Origin: DASUPK01 sp963800285
GTDB lineage: Bacteria > Actinomycetota > Thermoleophilia > Solirubrobacterales > 70-9
DNA: 64,000 bases
NCBI GenBank assembly: GCA_963800285.1
Contig: CAWDAL010000009.1
Coordinates: 62,001-126,000 of the forward strand
Reading direction: 5' to 3'
Shown: piece by piece, positions 17,891 through 26,190 of the stretch
How positions within the stretch are numbered: the stretch's first letter is position 1
Layout: the number at the start of each line of letters is the position of its first letter
The notes under the pieces: model-generated
The model's input: only the letters and a program-made list of their open reading frames with translations
Told to the model about the DNA's origin: nothing
Databases searched by the model: none
Translations under genes and position numbers: made by a program

Positions 17891-18925
17891 CTACGGAAGG
17901 CGATCAGCAGCGTCGCCAGCGGCGTCGGCGAGGCGCTCCACGATCTTCGCGAACTCCTGGAAGCCCTCGTCGGTCTTGCCGTACTGGCCGGACGCGTAGC
18001 GGGCGTAGACGCCCTCGAGGATGATCGCCAGCTTCCAGTAACCGAGCGCGATGAAGAAGTCGATCTGGCTCAGGTCGCGGCCGGAGCGCTCCGCGTAGCG
18101 CTCGCGGACGTCGTCGCGCCTGGGGAACCCGGGCGCGATCGTCGCGGGAGCGAAGAGCGGCATGAAGTCGTCGCCCTCCTCGGACCAGTAGACGAGCAGC
18201 ATGCCCACGTCGGCCAGCGGGTCGCCGAGCGTGCAGAGCTCCCAGTCGACGACCGCGGCGACCTCGCCCGAAACGGTGAGGATCATGTTGTCCAGCCGGT
18301 AGTCACCGTGCACGATCGTCGCCGGGCCCTGCTCGGGGACTCGAGCCGAGAGACGCTCGTGGACCGCGTCGACCGCGGGCAGCTCGCGGGTCTTCGACTT
18401 CTCCCACTGGCCCTGCCAGCGCTTCAGCTGGCGCTCGACGTAGGCCTCCTTGCGACCCAGGTCGCCAAGGCCCACCGCATCGGGGTCGACCTCGTGGATC
18501 CGAACGAGGGTGTCGACGACGCGCTCGCCGATCGCGCGGCGCTCGTCCTCGTCGAACTGCTTCGCCTCCTCGGCCGAGCGCAGGATCGGCCCGTCGACGA
18601 ACCCCATCACGTAGAAGGGCGCCTCGTTGACCGACTCGTCCTCGCACAGCCCGATCACCGGTGGGACCGGCACCGGGGTGTCCTGGAGCGCGGCGATCAC
18701 GCGGTGCTCGCGGCCCATGTCGTGGGCGGATCCGAGCCGCTTGCCCAGGGGCGGCCGGCGCAGCGCCCAGGCGTGGCCGGCGGAATCCCTGACGCCGAAG
18801 GTCATGTTGGAGCGCCCGCCGGAGATCCGGTCGAAGCTCAGCGGGAGCTCGACGCCGGGGACGTTCGTCTCGAACCAGCCCTCGACGCCGGCGCGATCGA
18901 TCCCCTCGATAGCCTCCTCCGCCAT
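17891..18925 (-). CDS. Aminoglycoside-phosphotransferase-like kinase (ACAD10/LvaA-type)
   Basis: 344 aa from ATG 18925. Kinase motifs: IVHGDYRLDNMIL with catalytic Asp208 and Asn213, and VVDWELCTLGDPLADVG with metal-binding Asp227. The nucleotide-loop region reads LRRPPLGKRLGSAHDMGRE, the form found in the phosphotransferase family that accompanies acyl-CoA dehydrogenases (the APH domain of ACAD10/11 and LvaA). Those kinases phosphorylate the 4-hydroxyl of hydroxyacyl-CoAs. Its start codon overlaps the start codon of the divergent HAD gene. Antibiotic resistance is unlikely given the context. Confidence 0.85.
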   Translation of the reverse strand: MAEEAIEGIDRAGVEGWFETNVPGVELPLSFDRISGGRSNMTFGVRDSAGHAWALRRPPLGKRLGSAHDMGREHRVIAALQDTPVPVPPVIGLCEDESVNEAPFYVMGFVDGPILRSAEEAKQFDEDERRAIGERVVDTLVRIHEVDPDAVGLGDLGRKEAYVERQLKRWQGQWEKSKTRELPAVDAVHERLSARVPEQGPATIVHGDYRLDNMILTVSGEVAAVVDWELCTLGDPLADVGMLLVYWSEEGDDFMPLFAPATIAPGFPRRDDVRERYAERSGRDLSQIDFFIALGYWKLAIILEGVYARYASGQYGKTDEGFQEFAKIVERLADAAGDAADRLP

Positions 18926-19547
18926 GGCGGGCAGCATATTCCGGGCCGTGCTCTTCGACTTCGGCGGCGTGCTCACCACACCCGTCTGGGACAGCTTCTC
19001 GGCCTTCTGCCGCGGCGAGGGCCTTGACCCGGACGCGATCAAGACCCTCTTCCGCAGCGACCCGGAGGCGCTCAAGGAACTGCGCGGCCTCGAGACGGGC
19101 GAGCTCAGCGAGGCCGACTTCGAGGCCACCTTCGGCAAGCGCCTCGGGCTCAGCAACCCGGACGGCTTGATCGACAGCATGTTCGCCGGCATGCAGACGC
19201 TCGAGCCCATGGTGGAGGCGGTGCGGAAGATCCGCGCGAGCGAGCTGCTCACCGGACTCGTCTCCAACTCCTGGAGCACGGCGCACTACGACCGGAGGCT
19301 GCTCGCCGAGCTGTTCGACGCGGTCGTGATCTCGGCCGAGGTGGGGCTGCACAAGCCCCAGCCCGAGATCTATCGCCTCGCCGCGGAGCGTCTCGAGGTC
19401 GAGCCCACCGACTGCGTCTTCGTCGATGACCTGAAGGAGAACTGCGAGGGAGCCGAGGCGGTCGGGATGACGGCGGTACGCTACCGCAGCGCTCCCGAGA
19501 CGATCGCCAAGCTCGACGAGCTGACCGGCCTCTCGCTCGCCGTCTAG
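18924..19547 (+). CDS. HAD-IA hydrolase (ACAD10 N-domain-like)
   Basis: 207 aa. Motif I is LFDFGGVL (nucleophile Asp12, with Gly where many HADs have the second Asp), motif II GLVSNSWST, a lysine in LHKPQPEIYRLA and motif IV VFVDDLKENCEGA. This FDxGGVL form resembles the HAD domain of ACAD10 and the N-domain of soluble epoxide hydrolase. Its ATG (18924-18926) overlaps the ATG of the divergent kinase (18925-18923) at the sequence CCATGG, so expression of the two must be linked. It is convergent with the EamA gene, with a 4-nt overlap. Confidence 0.8.
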   Translation: MAGSIFRAVLFDFGGVLTTPVWDSFSAFCRGEGLDPDAIKTLFRSDPEALKELRGLETGELSEADFEATFGKRLGLSNPDGLIDSMFAGMQTLEPMVEAVRKIRASELLTGLVSNSWSTAHYDRRLLAELFDAVVISAEVGLHKPQPEIYRLAAERLEVEPTDCVFVDDLKENCEGAEAVGMTAVRYRSAPETIAKLDELTGLSLAV

Positions 19548-20383
19548 CTCCCGGCCGCGATCAGCGCGACGCCGATCAGGGCGAGCACGACGCCGGCCCA
19601 CTGGATCCGGGCGAGCCGCTCGCCCAGCACGCCGTGCGCGAGCGCGATGGTGAATGCCGGATACATCGAGCCGCCCACGGCCACGACCGGAAGAACGCCC
19701 TTGGTCGAGGCCACCGCGAAGAGCGAATTGGCGAGCACGTCGAAGAAGCCGATCGTGAGGAGGACCGCGATCGAGCCCGACAGAGCGGCCAGGCGCGGCT
19801 GGGAGATGAGCAGGGCGATCGCGACCGTGGCGACCCCGCCGACGCGTACGGCCAGGATCGACCAGCCCGGGCGATCGGCGGCGGCCAGGTCGAGCCCGGT
19901 GAAGAAGATTCCGAACCCCAATCCCGCAATGATCGCCAGCAGGATCGACCGCCGGGCGACGCCGGCCTGGTCGGGATGCTCCTCATAGCCGAGGATGACC
20001 ACTCCGGCGATCGCCGGGACGAGGCCGATGAGCTGAATCGCGGCGGGGGCATCCCCTCTGGCCAGGCCCACTGCCACCGGTACGACCACTCCCAGCGAGG
20101 CGATCGGAGCAACCACGCTCACGGTGCCCATGGCCATCGCCGCGTAGAACGCCCAGAGGCCGCCAAGCGATGCCGCGCCGGCCGCGGCGGCGATGCCGAG
20201 CTTGTCGGCCGAGATCGGATCGGCGCCGAACAACACGATCACGAGCCCGATCAGGACCAGGCCGGCCGGCTGCGAGACAGCCAGGACTCCGAGCACCGGC
20301 AGCCGCCGGCTCGTCAGGCCTCCCAGGAAGTCGGAGACCCCCCAGGAGAAGGCCGAAGCGAGGCTAATCGCGAACGCGAGCAA
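19544..20383 (-). CDS. EamA-family (DMT superfamily) transporter
   Basis: 279 aa, with about ten hydrophobic helices and two repeated EamA halves (SLASAFSWGVSDFLGGLTSR at the start; GGSMYPAFTIALAHGVLGER and IQWAGVVLALIGVALIAAG at the end). Such proteins export or import small metabolites. The TTG start at 20383 has AAGG nearby and gives a natural first helix. Substrate is not predictable. Confidence 0.8.
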   Translation of the reverse strand: MLAFAISLASAFSWGVSDFLGGLTSRRLPVLGVLAVSQPAGLVLIGLVIVLFGADPISADKLGIAAAAGAASLGGLWAFYAAMAMGTVSVVAPIASLGVVVPVAVGLARGDAPAAIQLIGLVPAIAGVVILGYEEHPDQAGVARRSILLAIIAGLGFGIFFTGLDLAAADRPGWSILAVRVGGVATVAIALLISQPRLAALSGSIAVLLTIGFFDVLANSLFAVASTKGVLPVVAVGGSMYPAFTIALAHGVLGERLARIQWAGVVLALIGVALIAAGS

Positions 20384-20409
20384 CCTTGATCAAACGGGTT
20401 GGGCGAGAA

Positions 20410-20940
20410 CTACTTGCCGAGGAGGCCGTTGAGGGTGTTGTTGACGCCGCCGAGCACGTTGTCGAGCGTGCCGTTGACGGAGTCGGTCGCCCCGCTGACG
20501 GCGCCGCCGGCGTCGGTGCCCGGCAGGCTTATGTTGGGCGTGGTCGGCGTGCTGATCGGCGCCTGGGTGCCGCTCGAGCTGCCACTCGTTCCGCTCGTGC
20601 CGCTCGTGCCGCCGCTCTCGCTCGTCCCGCTTGTGCCCGTCGACCCTCCGGTCGGGGCCCCGGTGGTGGCATTGCCCGACGCGTCCGAGCTGTTCGTCGT
20701 GGTCTGCCTGCTGGCGAGCGCGGCCACGGCCCGGTTCAGCTTGGCCGGCCCGGCCTGGGCCGAGGTGGGCACGGCTTCAGGTCCGTTCGTGACCGAAGAG
20801 AGCCCGCCGGCGACGCCTGCGAAGCCGCTGCCGAACCCGATGAACGCGGCCACGGCTACGGGAACGGCGAACAGCGCCGCTCCGGCCAATCCTCGCGCCA
20901 CAATCCTGCGGCGCCACCAGGCAAGTAATCCTTTACCCAT
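20410..20940 (-). CDS. Secreted Ser/Thr/Gly-rich protein of unknown function
   Basis: 176 aa from ATG 20940, with GGGGATC upstream. An Arg-rich start and one hydrophobic helix (GLAGAALFAVPVAVAAFIGF) give a signal or anchor. The middle is a low-complexity linker (GTSGTSESGGTSGTSGTSG), and the end (DSVNGTLDNVLGGVNNTLNG) is a short amphipathic repeat-like helix. It looks like a cell-surface spacer protein. It is divergent from the histidine kinase at 20991, with only 50 bp between, and might be linked to that sensor; this is inference. Confidence 0.6.
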   Translation of the reverse strand: MGKGLLAWWRRRIVARGLAGAALFAVPVAVAAFIGFGSGFAGVAGGLSSVTNGPEAVPTSAQAGPAKLNRAVAALASRQTTTNSSDASGNATTGAPTGGSTGTSGTSESGGTSGTSGTSGSSSGTQAPISTPTTPNISLPGTDAGGAVSGATDSVNGTLDNVLGGVNNTLNGLLGK

Positions 20941-20990
20941 GAGATCCCCGTGGCCGTAGTGTACGCAAAGAACAGGGATCCCCAAAAAGA

Positions 20991-22502
20991 ATGAGCTTCA
21001 ACCCCTCACTAACCGCGCGCCTGCGAATCGGATTCCTGGTTCTGTTCGCGCTGCTGCTGGTCGTCTCCCTGCTCGGCGTGGGCAGGCTGTTTCAGATCCG
21101 GGTCAACTACGAGAACGACATCACCCGGTATTTCCAGCTCGAGCTGGAGAGCGAGCGACTCCGTTCGGCATTCATCCTCGAGCAGGCGGCCGCCCGCCCG
21201 GCGACCGCGCACCAGAAGCCCAGCCAGGTGGAGCTCAATCAGGCGGCCGCGAGCTTCTCGGACGCTGCCCGCCGCGCGCGCGACCTCACCGACGACGACA
21301 CGATCCTGACGATGAAGCTCAACCAGCTGGTGGCGGGCGAAGCCGCCTGGCGCAAGGCGGTCGCCGAGCCACTGATCGACGAGAAGGTGCCTCCCGCCCG
21401 CGTCGAGCGCAGGCTCACGTCGGGCGTCACCAACAGCGGCGATGACCTGGCGAATGACACGCGCGCCGCACGCGACGCCGCACGCGACAACGCGCGCACC
21501 GACACGCGCAACACGACGATCCTGGTCGTTGCCGGTCTCGGCGGCGCACTGCTCGCGGCGCTCATCCTCTTCTCCGGCCTGATCAACTCGATGCGTGCTC
21601 CGCTCGGCCGCCTCGTCGAGGGTGCCCGGCGTCTCGCGAGCGGCGACCTGCGCACGCGCGTGGAGGTTGGTGGCCCCGTCGAGATCGCGAGCCTGGGCCG
21701 CGCCTTCAACGAGATGGCCAACTCGCTCGAGCGCGACGCCCGGGAGCGCGACCGAGTCGAGCAGATGAAGAACGACTTCGTGCTGACGGTCTCGCACGAG
21801 CTGCGCACACCCGTGACCGTGGTCAAGGGCTTCGCGGAGATGCTCACCGCGCAGCGTAAGTCGCTCAACACCCGGCAGTTCGAGGCCGCGGAGGTGATCG
21901 CGGAGAGCGCCGGCCAGCTGCAGAAGATGATCAACGACCTGCTCGACCTGGCCCGCAGCGACGCGGGCAAGCTCCGGATCGAGCCAGAGGCGACCGCCGT
22001 CCGCCCGCTCGCGAAGCGAATCGGCAGACAGATGAGACCGAACTTCGAGAACAAGGACCAGCGCTTCACCGTCAGCGTCGAGAAGGACCTGCCCGACATC
22101 GAGGCCGACGCCGGCAGGATCGGCCAGGTGCTCGCCAACCTGCTGACCAACGCGAACAAGTACGCGCCCGAGGGCGCGCAGGTCCGGCTGGCTGCCACCA
22201 AGGTGGGCGATGAGGTGGAGTTCGCCGTCTCCGACGACGGCCCCGGCCTGGACGAGGACCAACTCGAGCACGTCTTCGACCGCTTCTGGCGCGCGGACAG
22301 CAGCGAGTCGCAGTCCGTGGGCGGAACCGGCCTCGGCCTGGCAATCGCCAAATCCCTGGTCGAATTGCACGGCGGCGCGATCTCCGCGACCTCGTCACCG
22401 GGCGAGGGCGCTACCTTTCGCTTCGTGTTGCCGATTTCCAAGGATGGACGGCCGAAGCAAAAGGCGCCCGCCGGCAGGACGAAGGCGGGAGCCGCCGGAT
22501 GA
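20991..22502 (+). CDS. Membrane sensor histidine kinase
   Basis: 503 aa. TM helix 1 about residues 12-34, an extracytoplasmic helical sensor region of ~140 residues, TM helix 2 about 176-198, HAMP domain to about 250, then the dimerisation/phosphoacceptor box SHELRTP with His269. ATP-binding boxes follow: NLLTNANKYAP (N), DDGPGLDEDQ (G1), DRFWRA (F) and GGTGLGLAIAK (G2). The stop overlaps the start of the response regulator (ATGA), so the two form an operon. The input signal is unknown. Confidence 0.9.
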   Translation: MSFNPSLTARLRIGFLVLFALLLVVSLLGVGRLFQIRVNYENDITRYFQLELESERLRSAFILEQAAARPATAHQKPSQVELNQAAASFSDAARRARDLTDDDTILTMKLNQLVAGEAAWRKAVAEPLIDEKVPPARVERRLTSGVTNSGDDLANDTRAARDAARDNARTDTRNTTILVVAGLGGALLAALILFSGLINSMRAPLGRLVEGARRLASGDLRTRVEVGGPVEIASLGRAFNEMANSLERDARERDRVEQMKNDFVLTVSHELRTPVTVVKGFAEMLTAQRKSLNTRQFEAAEVIAESAGQLQKMINDLLDLARSDAGKLRIEPEATAVRPLAKRIGRQMRPNFENKDQRFTVSVEKDLPDIEADAGRIGQVLANLLTNANKYAPEGAQVRLAATKVGDEVEFAVSDDGPGLDEDQLEHVFDRFWRADSSESQSVGGTGLGLAIAKSLVELHGGAISATSSPGEGATFRFVLPISKDGRPKQKAPAGRTKAGAAG

Positions 22503-22864
22503 CGCGCCTGCTGGTGGCCGACGACTCCGAGACCGTGCTGCTCATGCTCCAGCGCCGGCTGGAGATGGAGGGCTACGAGGTGGTCACGGCCACCGACGGA
22601 GTGGAGGCGCTCGATCGGCTGCGTGAAGACGGCGCCCAGGAGCCCGACGTCATCCTGCTCGACGCGATGATGCCCAACAAGTCGGGCACTGAGGTACTCG
22701 AGGAGATTCGGGGCGAGGGCTCCGAGATCCCGGTCCTGATGATCTCAGCTCACCTCGACGCCCAGGAGCCCGAGCGAATGCGCAAGCTGGGTGCGAACGA
22801 CATCGTCCCGAAGCCGTTCGAGTGGGAGGACCTGATCGGGAAGATCGAGGAAGTGAAGGGCTAG
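22499..22864 (+). CDS. Single-domain response regulator
   Basis: 121 aa, receiver domain only. Acidic pocket Asp8/Asp9, phosphoacceptor Asp55 in VILLDAMMP, switch Ser in MISAH and Lys105 in PKPF are all present. There is no output domain, so it acts like CheY/Spo0F through protein contact or phosphorelay. It is translationally coupled to the kinase at 20991-22502 by a 4-nt overlap. Its stop also overlaps the convergent helicase gene by 4 nt (CTAG). Confidence 0.9.
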   Translation: MTRLLVADDSETVLLMLQRRLEMEGYEVVTATDGVEALDRLREDGAQEPDVILLDAMMPNKSGTEVLEEIRGEGSEIPVLMISAHLDAQEPERMRKLGANDIVPKPFEWEDLIGKIEEVKG

Positions 22865-24291
22865 CTTCGGGCGATCTCCATCCGGATCTGCTTGCCCTTG
22901 AGCTTCGTGCCGTCCAGGTACTCCACCGCGCGCTCGGCCTGATCGGCCGCGACCTCGACGAACGAGAAGCGGTCGAGGACCCGGATCGAGTGGATCGCCT
23001 CCTTCGGGAGGACGGCGCCCTCCGTCAAGGCCCAGTTCAGGTCCTCCTCCGTGATCCCGCCCTGCTTGCCGCGGTTGACGAACAGCTTGACCGTCCCGTT
23101 CGCCGGCACAGGCGGCGGACCCTCACGGTGCCGCGGAGTCGGGGCATGCTCCAGCCGCTCCTCAGGGGGCTCCCACTCGCCGATCGGAGCCTTCACCGTG
23201 CGTTCTATCTCCTTCAACTCGCCGGCCTGCTTGGCCGTGGCGAACGTGATCGCCCGGCCCGTGCGACCGACCCGGCCCGTGCGACCGATGCGGTGGACGT
23301 AGATCTCCGGGTTGTTCGGCAGGTCGTAGTTGATGACGTGGGTGACGTGCTCGATGTCGAGGCCTCTGGCCGCGATGTCGGTGGCCACCAGCAGCGGCGT
23401 CTTGTGCTCCTTGAAGGAGATCATCACCCCGTCGCGCTGGCCCTGGCTGAGGTCGCCGTGGAGGGCCTTGACGCGGAGCCCCTTGTCGGCCAGGTCCCTC
23501 CCCAGCCGGGACGCGCCGATCTTGGTCCGGACGAAGATGATCGCCTGCTCCGGCTCCTCCGCCTTGAGCACCTCGGCGAGGCGCTGGAGCTTCTGCTTGG
23601 GCTCGACCATCACGTAGGCCTGCTCGACCGAGTCGACGGTGAGCTTCTTCGGCGTAACCCGGATCGTCACCGGGTCGTACATGTAGGTCTCGGCGAGCCG
23701 CGCGACGGGAGCCGGCATCGTGGCCGAGAAGAGCAGCGTCTGGCGGCCGTTCGGGCACATCCGCAGGATCTTCTCGACGTCCTCGATGAAGCCGAGGTCG
23801 AGCATCTCGTCCGCCTCGTCGAGGACGACGTAGCGCGCCGCGGTCAGCACCAGCGACTTGCGCGAGATCAGGTCCATCATCCGGCCCACCGTCGCGACGA
23901 CGACCTGGGCGCCGTGCCGCAGCCTCGACTGCTGCTCGCGGATCGGCGCCCCGCCGAAGACGGCGACCACGTTCACTCCCTCGAGATGCTCCGCGTACGC
24001 GCGCAGCGCCTGGGTCACCTGGATGCAGAGCTCGCGGGTCGGGGTGAGGACGATGGCCTGGGTCTCCTCGTTCTCCGGGTCGATGTGCTCGAGCATCGGT
24101 AGGCCGAAGGCGGCCGTCTTGCCGCTGCCGGTCTGGGCCTGCCCGATCACGTCGTGGCCGTTGAGCAGCTCGGGAATCGCCTGGGCCTGGATCGGCGTCG
24201 GCTCGGCGTAGCCGAGCTCATCGAGGGTCTGCTGCAGGCCCTCGGACAGGCCGAGCTCCTTGAAGGAGGTTGCCGTCTCCGTCTCGGCCAT
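22861..24291 (-). CDS. deaD: DEAD-box RNA helicase with DbpA-like RNA-binding domain
   Basis: 476 aa. Q motif PTPIQAQAIP, Walker A AQTGSGKT, DEAD box VLDEADEMLD, SAT motif, and HRIGRTGRVGRTGRA (motif VI) are complete. The C-terminal ~75 residues (TVKLFVNRGKQGGITEEDLN ...) form the RRM-like DbpA domain that binds structured RNA, as in CsdA/DbpA. Role: RNA unwinding in ribosome assembly or mRNA turnover. The gene starts directly after the stop of the oxidoreductase upstream (no gap), implying one transcript. Confidence 0.9.
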   Translation of the reverse strand: MAETETATSFKELGLSEGLQQTLDELGYAEPTPIQAQAIPELLNGHDVIGQAQTGSGKTAAFGLPMLEHIDPENEETQAIVLTPTRELCIQVTQALRAYAEHLEGVNVVAVFGGAPIREQQSRLRHGAQVVVATVGRMMDLISRKSLVLTAARYVVLDEADEMLDLGFIEDVEKILRMCPNGRQTLLFSATMPAPVARLAETYMYDPVTIRVTPKKLTVDSVEQAYVMVEPKQKLQRLAEVLKAEEPEQAIIFVRTKIGASRLGRDLADKGLRVKALHGDLSQGQRDGVMISFKEHKTPLLVATDIAARGLDIEHVTHVINYDLPNNPEIYVHRIGRTGRVGRTGRAITFATAKQAGELKEIERTVKAPIGEWEPPEERLEHAPTPRHREGPPPVPANGTVKLFVNRGKQGGITEEDLNWALTEGAVLPKEAIHSIRVLDRFSFVEVAADQAERAVEYLDGTKLKGKQIRMEIARS

Positions 24292-25239
24292 CTACTTCGA
24301 GGGGTCGAGCAGGAGCTTGCCGGTCGTGCCCCGGCCCTGCATCGCCTCATGGGCCCGGGCAGCCTCGCTGAGCGGATACGTCTCGCCGATGACCACCTCG
24401 AGCTCACCCTTCGCGACGGCGCCGAACAGATCGCCGATCATCTTCCCGATCAGCTGCCGCTTCCGGGCGATCAGCGCGATCAGCCAGAAGCCCAGCACGG
24501 ACTTCGAGCTCTGCAGCAGGTAGCTCGTCTTCACGTCATGAAATTCCCGGGCGGCGTTGCCGAAGACGACGATCCGGCCGAGCATGTTGAGCGCGGCAAG
24601 CTCGGGCTCGAAGCCGGTTCCGCTCATGTGGAGCACCACGTCCACCTTTTCGCCGCCGTTGGCCTCGAGGATCGCCGCCTCGAGGTCATCGGCTCGCGAG
24701 TCCGCGGTGGCATCCGCGCCGAGCCGGGTGGCGAGCTCACGCTTCTCCTCGCTGGAGGCGAGCGCGATCACCCTGGCGCCCACGCGCTTGGCGAGCTGGA
24801 CGGCGAGGCTGCCCGTTCCGCCGCCGGCGGCCTCGACCACGACGGTCTCGCCCTCCTCGACATGGGCGCAGTAGTGGAGCAGGGCGTGCGCGGTCAGGCC
24901 CTGGAGGAGCAACCCCGCGCCCTGGTCGTCTGAGACCTCATCGGGGAGCGGCACGAGGAACGCCTCCGGGACCAGCGCCTTCTGCGCGTAGCCGCCGTTG
25001 TTGATCAGCGCGGCGACGCGGCGGCCGTCCGCCGTGGTGCCCGCGATCTCGGCCCCCGGGACCAGGGGCAGCTCCTGCTCGGCCAGGTAGTCGTTGCGGA
25101 TGGCGTGGGTGTCGGCCCAGTTGATTCCCGACCGGGCGATGTCGACCACGACCATGCCATCGGAGGGATCGGGGTCGGGCAGATCGACCAGCTGTAGGTT
25201 CTCTGGCCCGCCGAACTCCTCGATCTGAATAGCCTTCAC
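24292..25239 (-). CDS. Zinc-independent quinone oxidoreductase (MDR family)
   Basis: 315 aa. GroES-like N-domain (PGAEIAGTTADGRRVAALIN) and Rossmann NADPH-binding region (VVVEAAGGGTGSLAVQLAKR). Structural-zinc cysteines are missing, which fits the quinone-oxidoreductase branch of the medium-chain dehydrogenases. The GTG at 25239 is preferred over 25242 because a TAAGCT -10 box lies exactly 6 nt upstream (leaderless). It is divergent from the PfkB gene at 25251, with overlapping control sequences. Confidence 0.85.
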   Translation of the reverse strand: MKAIQIEEFGGPENLQLVDLPDPDPSDGMVVVDIARSGINWADTHAIRNDYLAEQELPLVPGAEIAGTTADGRRVAALINNGGYAQKALVPEAFLVPLPDEVSDDQGAGLLLQGLTAHALLHYCAHVEEGETVVVEAAGGGTGSLAVQLAKRVGARVIALASSEEKRELATRLGADATADSRADDLEAAILEANGGEKVDVVLHMSGTGFEPELAALNMLGRIVVFGNAAREFHDVKTSYLLQSSKSVLGFWLIALIARKRQLIGKMIGDLFGAVAKGELEVVIGETYPLSEAARAHEAMQGRGTTGKLLLDPSK

Positions 25240-25245
25240 CACACA

Positions 25246-25251
25246 AGCTTA
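25246..25251 (-). promoter_or_regulatory. -10 box TAAGCT, leaderless promoter for oxidoreductase
   Basis: TAAGCT is followed by 6 nt and then GTG 25239. It overlaps the first base of the divergent PfkB start codon, so the two promoters interfere physically. Confidence 0.45.
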
Positions 25252-26189
25252 TGTCGCTAACCGTCGTAGGGTCGATTGCCTTTGATTCCGTGCGCACGCC
25301 GTTCGGCGAGCGCGAACGGATGCTGGGCGGCTCGGCCGTCCATTTCTCGCTGGCCGCGAGCTTCTTCACCGAGGCTCGGATCGTCGGGCCGGTCGGCGAC
25401 GACTTCGGCGACGAGGAGCTCAGGGTGCTCGAGGGACGCGGCGTCGTCACCGACGACATCGAGCGAGTCGAGGGAGGCGAGACCTTCTTCTGGCAGGGGC
25501 ACTACGAGTACGACATGAACGTCGCGCACACTGACGACACCCAGCTCAACGTCTTCGCCGACTTCGACCCGAAGCTCTCGGAGGCCTCCCGCCAAGCCCA
25601 GATGCTCTTCCTGGGCAATATCCAGCCCGACCTTCAGCGAAGAGTTCGCGCGGGCTGTCGCGAGGCGGAGTTCTCCGCCCTCGACTCGATGAACCTCTGG
25701 ATCGAAACGGCGCGCGATTCGCTGAAGAGCGCGATCGCCGAGGTCGACTGCCTGCTGCTCAACGACGCCGAGATTCGCGAGCTCACCGGCGAGCCCAACC
25801 TGGCGCGCGCCGCCCGGGCTGCGATGGACATGGGGCCCGGCGTGATCGTGGCCAAACGCGGCGAGTACGGTGCCGCGCTCTTCTCGCGCGACGAGTTCTT
25901 CGCGATCCCGGGCTTCCTCCTCGAGGATGTCCGCGATCCCACCGGCGCCGGCGACAGCTTCGCGGGTGGCTTCCTGGGCTACCTCGACAACCGCCGGGCG
26001 GCGGGCGAGTCGCCGCTCGACCACGCCGTCCTGCGCCAGGCAATGGCGTACGGCTCGGTGCTCGCCTCTTTCAACGTCGAGGACTTCGGGACCGAGCGCG
26101 TCAGATCACTGACCCGGGACGAGATCGATGACCGTCTTCGCGACTTCCGCCGGATCACTCACTTCGACGCGGAGCCCGCCCCTACCTAA
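25251..26189 (+). CDS. PfkB-family carbohydrate/nucleoside kinase
   Basis: 312 aa. N-terminal GSIAFDSVRTPFGERERMLG with the Gly-Gly substrate hinge (GGSAVHFSLAAS) and C-terminal signature DPTGAGDSFAGGFLGYL, in which the Asp is the catalytic base. These define the PfkB (ribokinase) family. The substrate cannot be read from the sequence. The start lies 11 bp from the divergent oxidoreductase start. No ribosome binding site or -10 box at leaderless spacing is visible. Confidence 0.85.
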   Translation: MSLTVVGSIAFDSVRTPFGERERMLGGSAVHFSLAASFFTEARIVGPVGDDFGDEELRVLEGRGVVTDDIERVEGGETFFWQGHYEYDMNVAHTDDTQLNVFADFDPKLSEASRQAQMLFLGNIQPDLQRRVRAGCREAEFSALDSMNLWIETARDSLKSAIAEVDCLLLNDAEIRELTGEPNLARAARAAMDMGPGVIVAKRGEYGAALFSRDEFFAIPGFLLEDVRDPTGAGDSFAGGFLGYLDNRRAAGESPLDHAVLRQAMAYGSVLASFNVEDFGTERVRSLTRDEIDDRLRDFRRITHFDAEPAPT

Positions 26190-26190
26190 A

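Noticed and set aside
17891..18925. Antibiotic-resistance aminoglycoside phosphotransferase
   Set aside because: Motifs and neighbours fit the acyl-CoA-dehydrogenase-associated phosphotransferase group; no resistance context.
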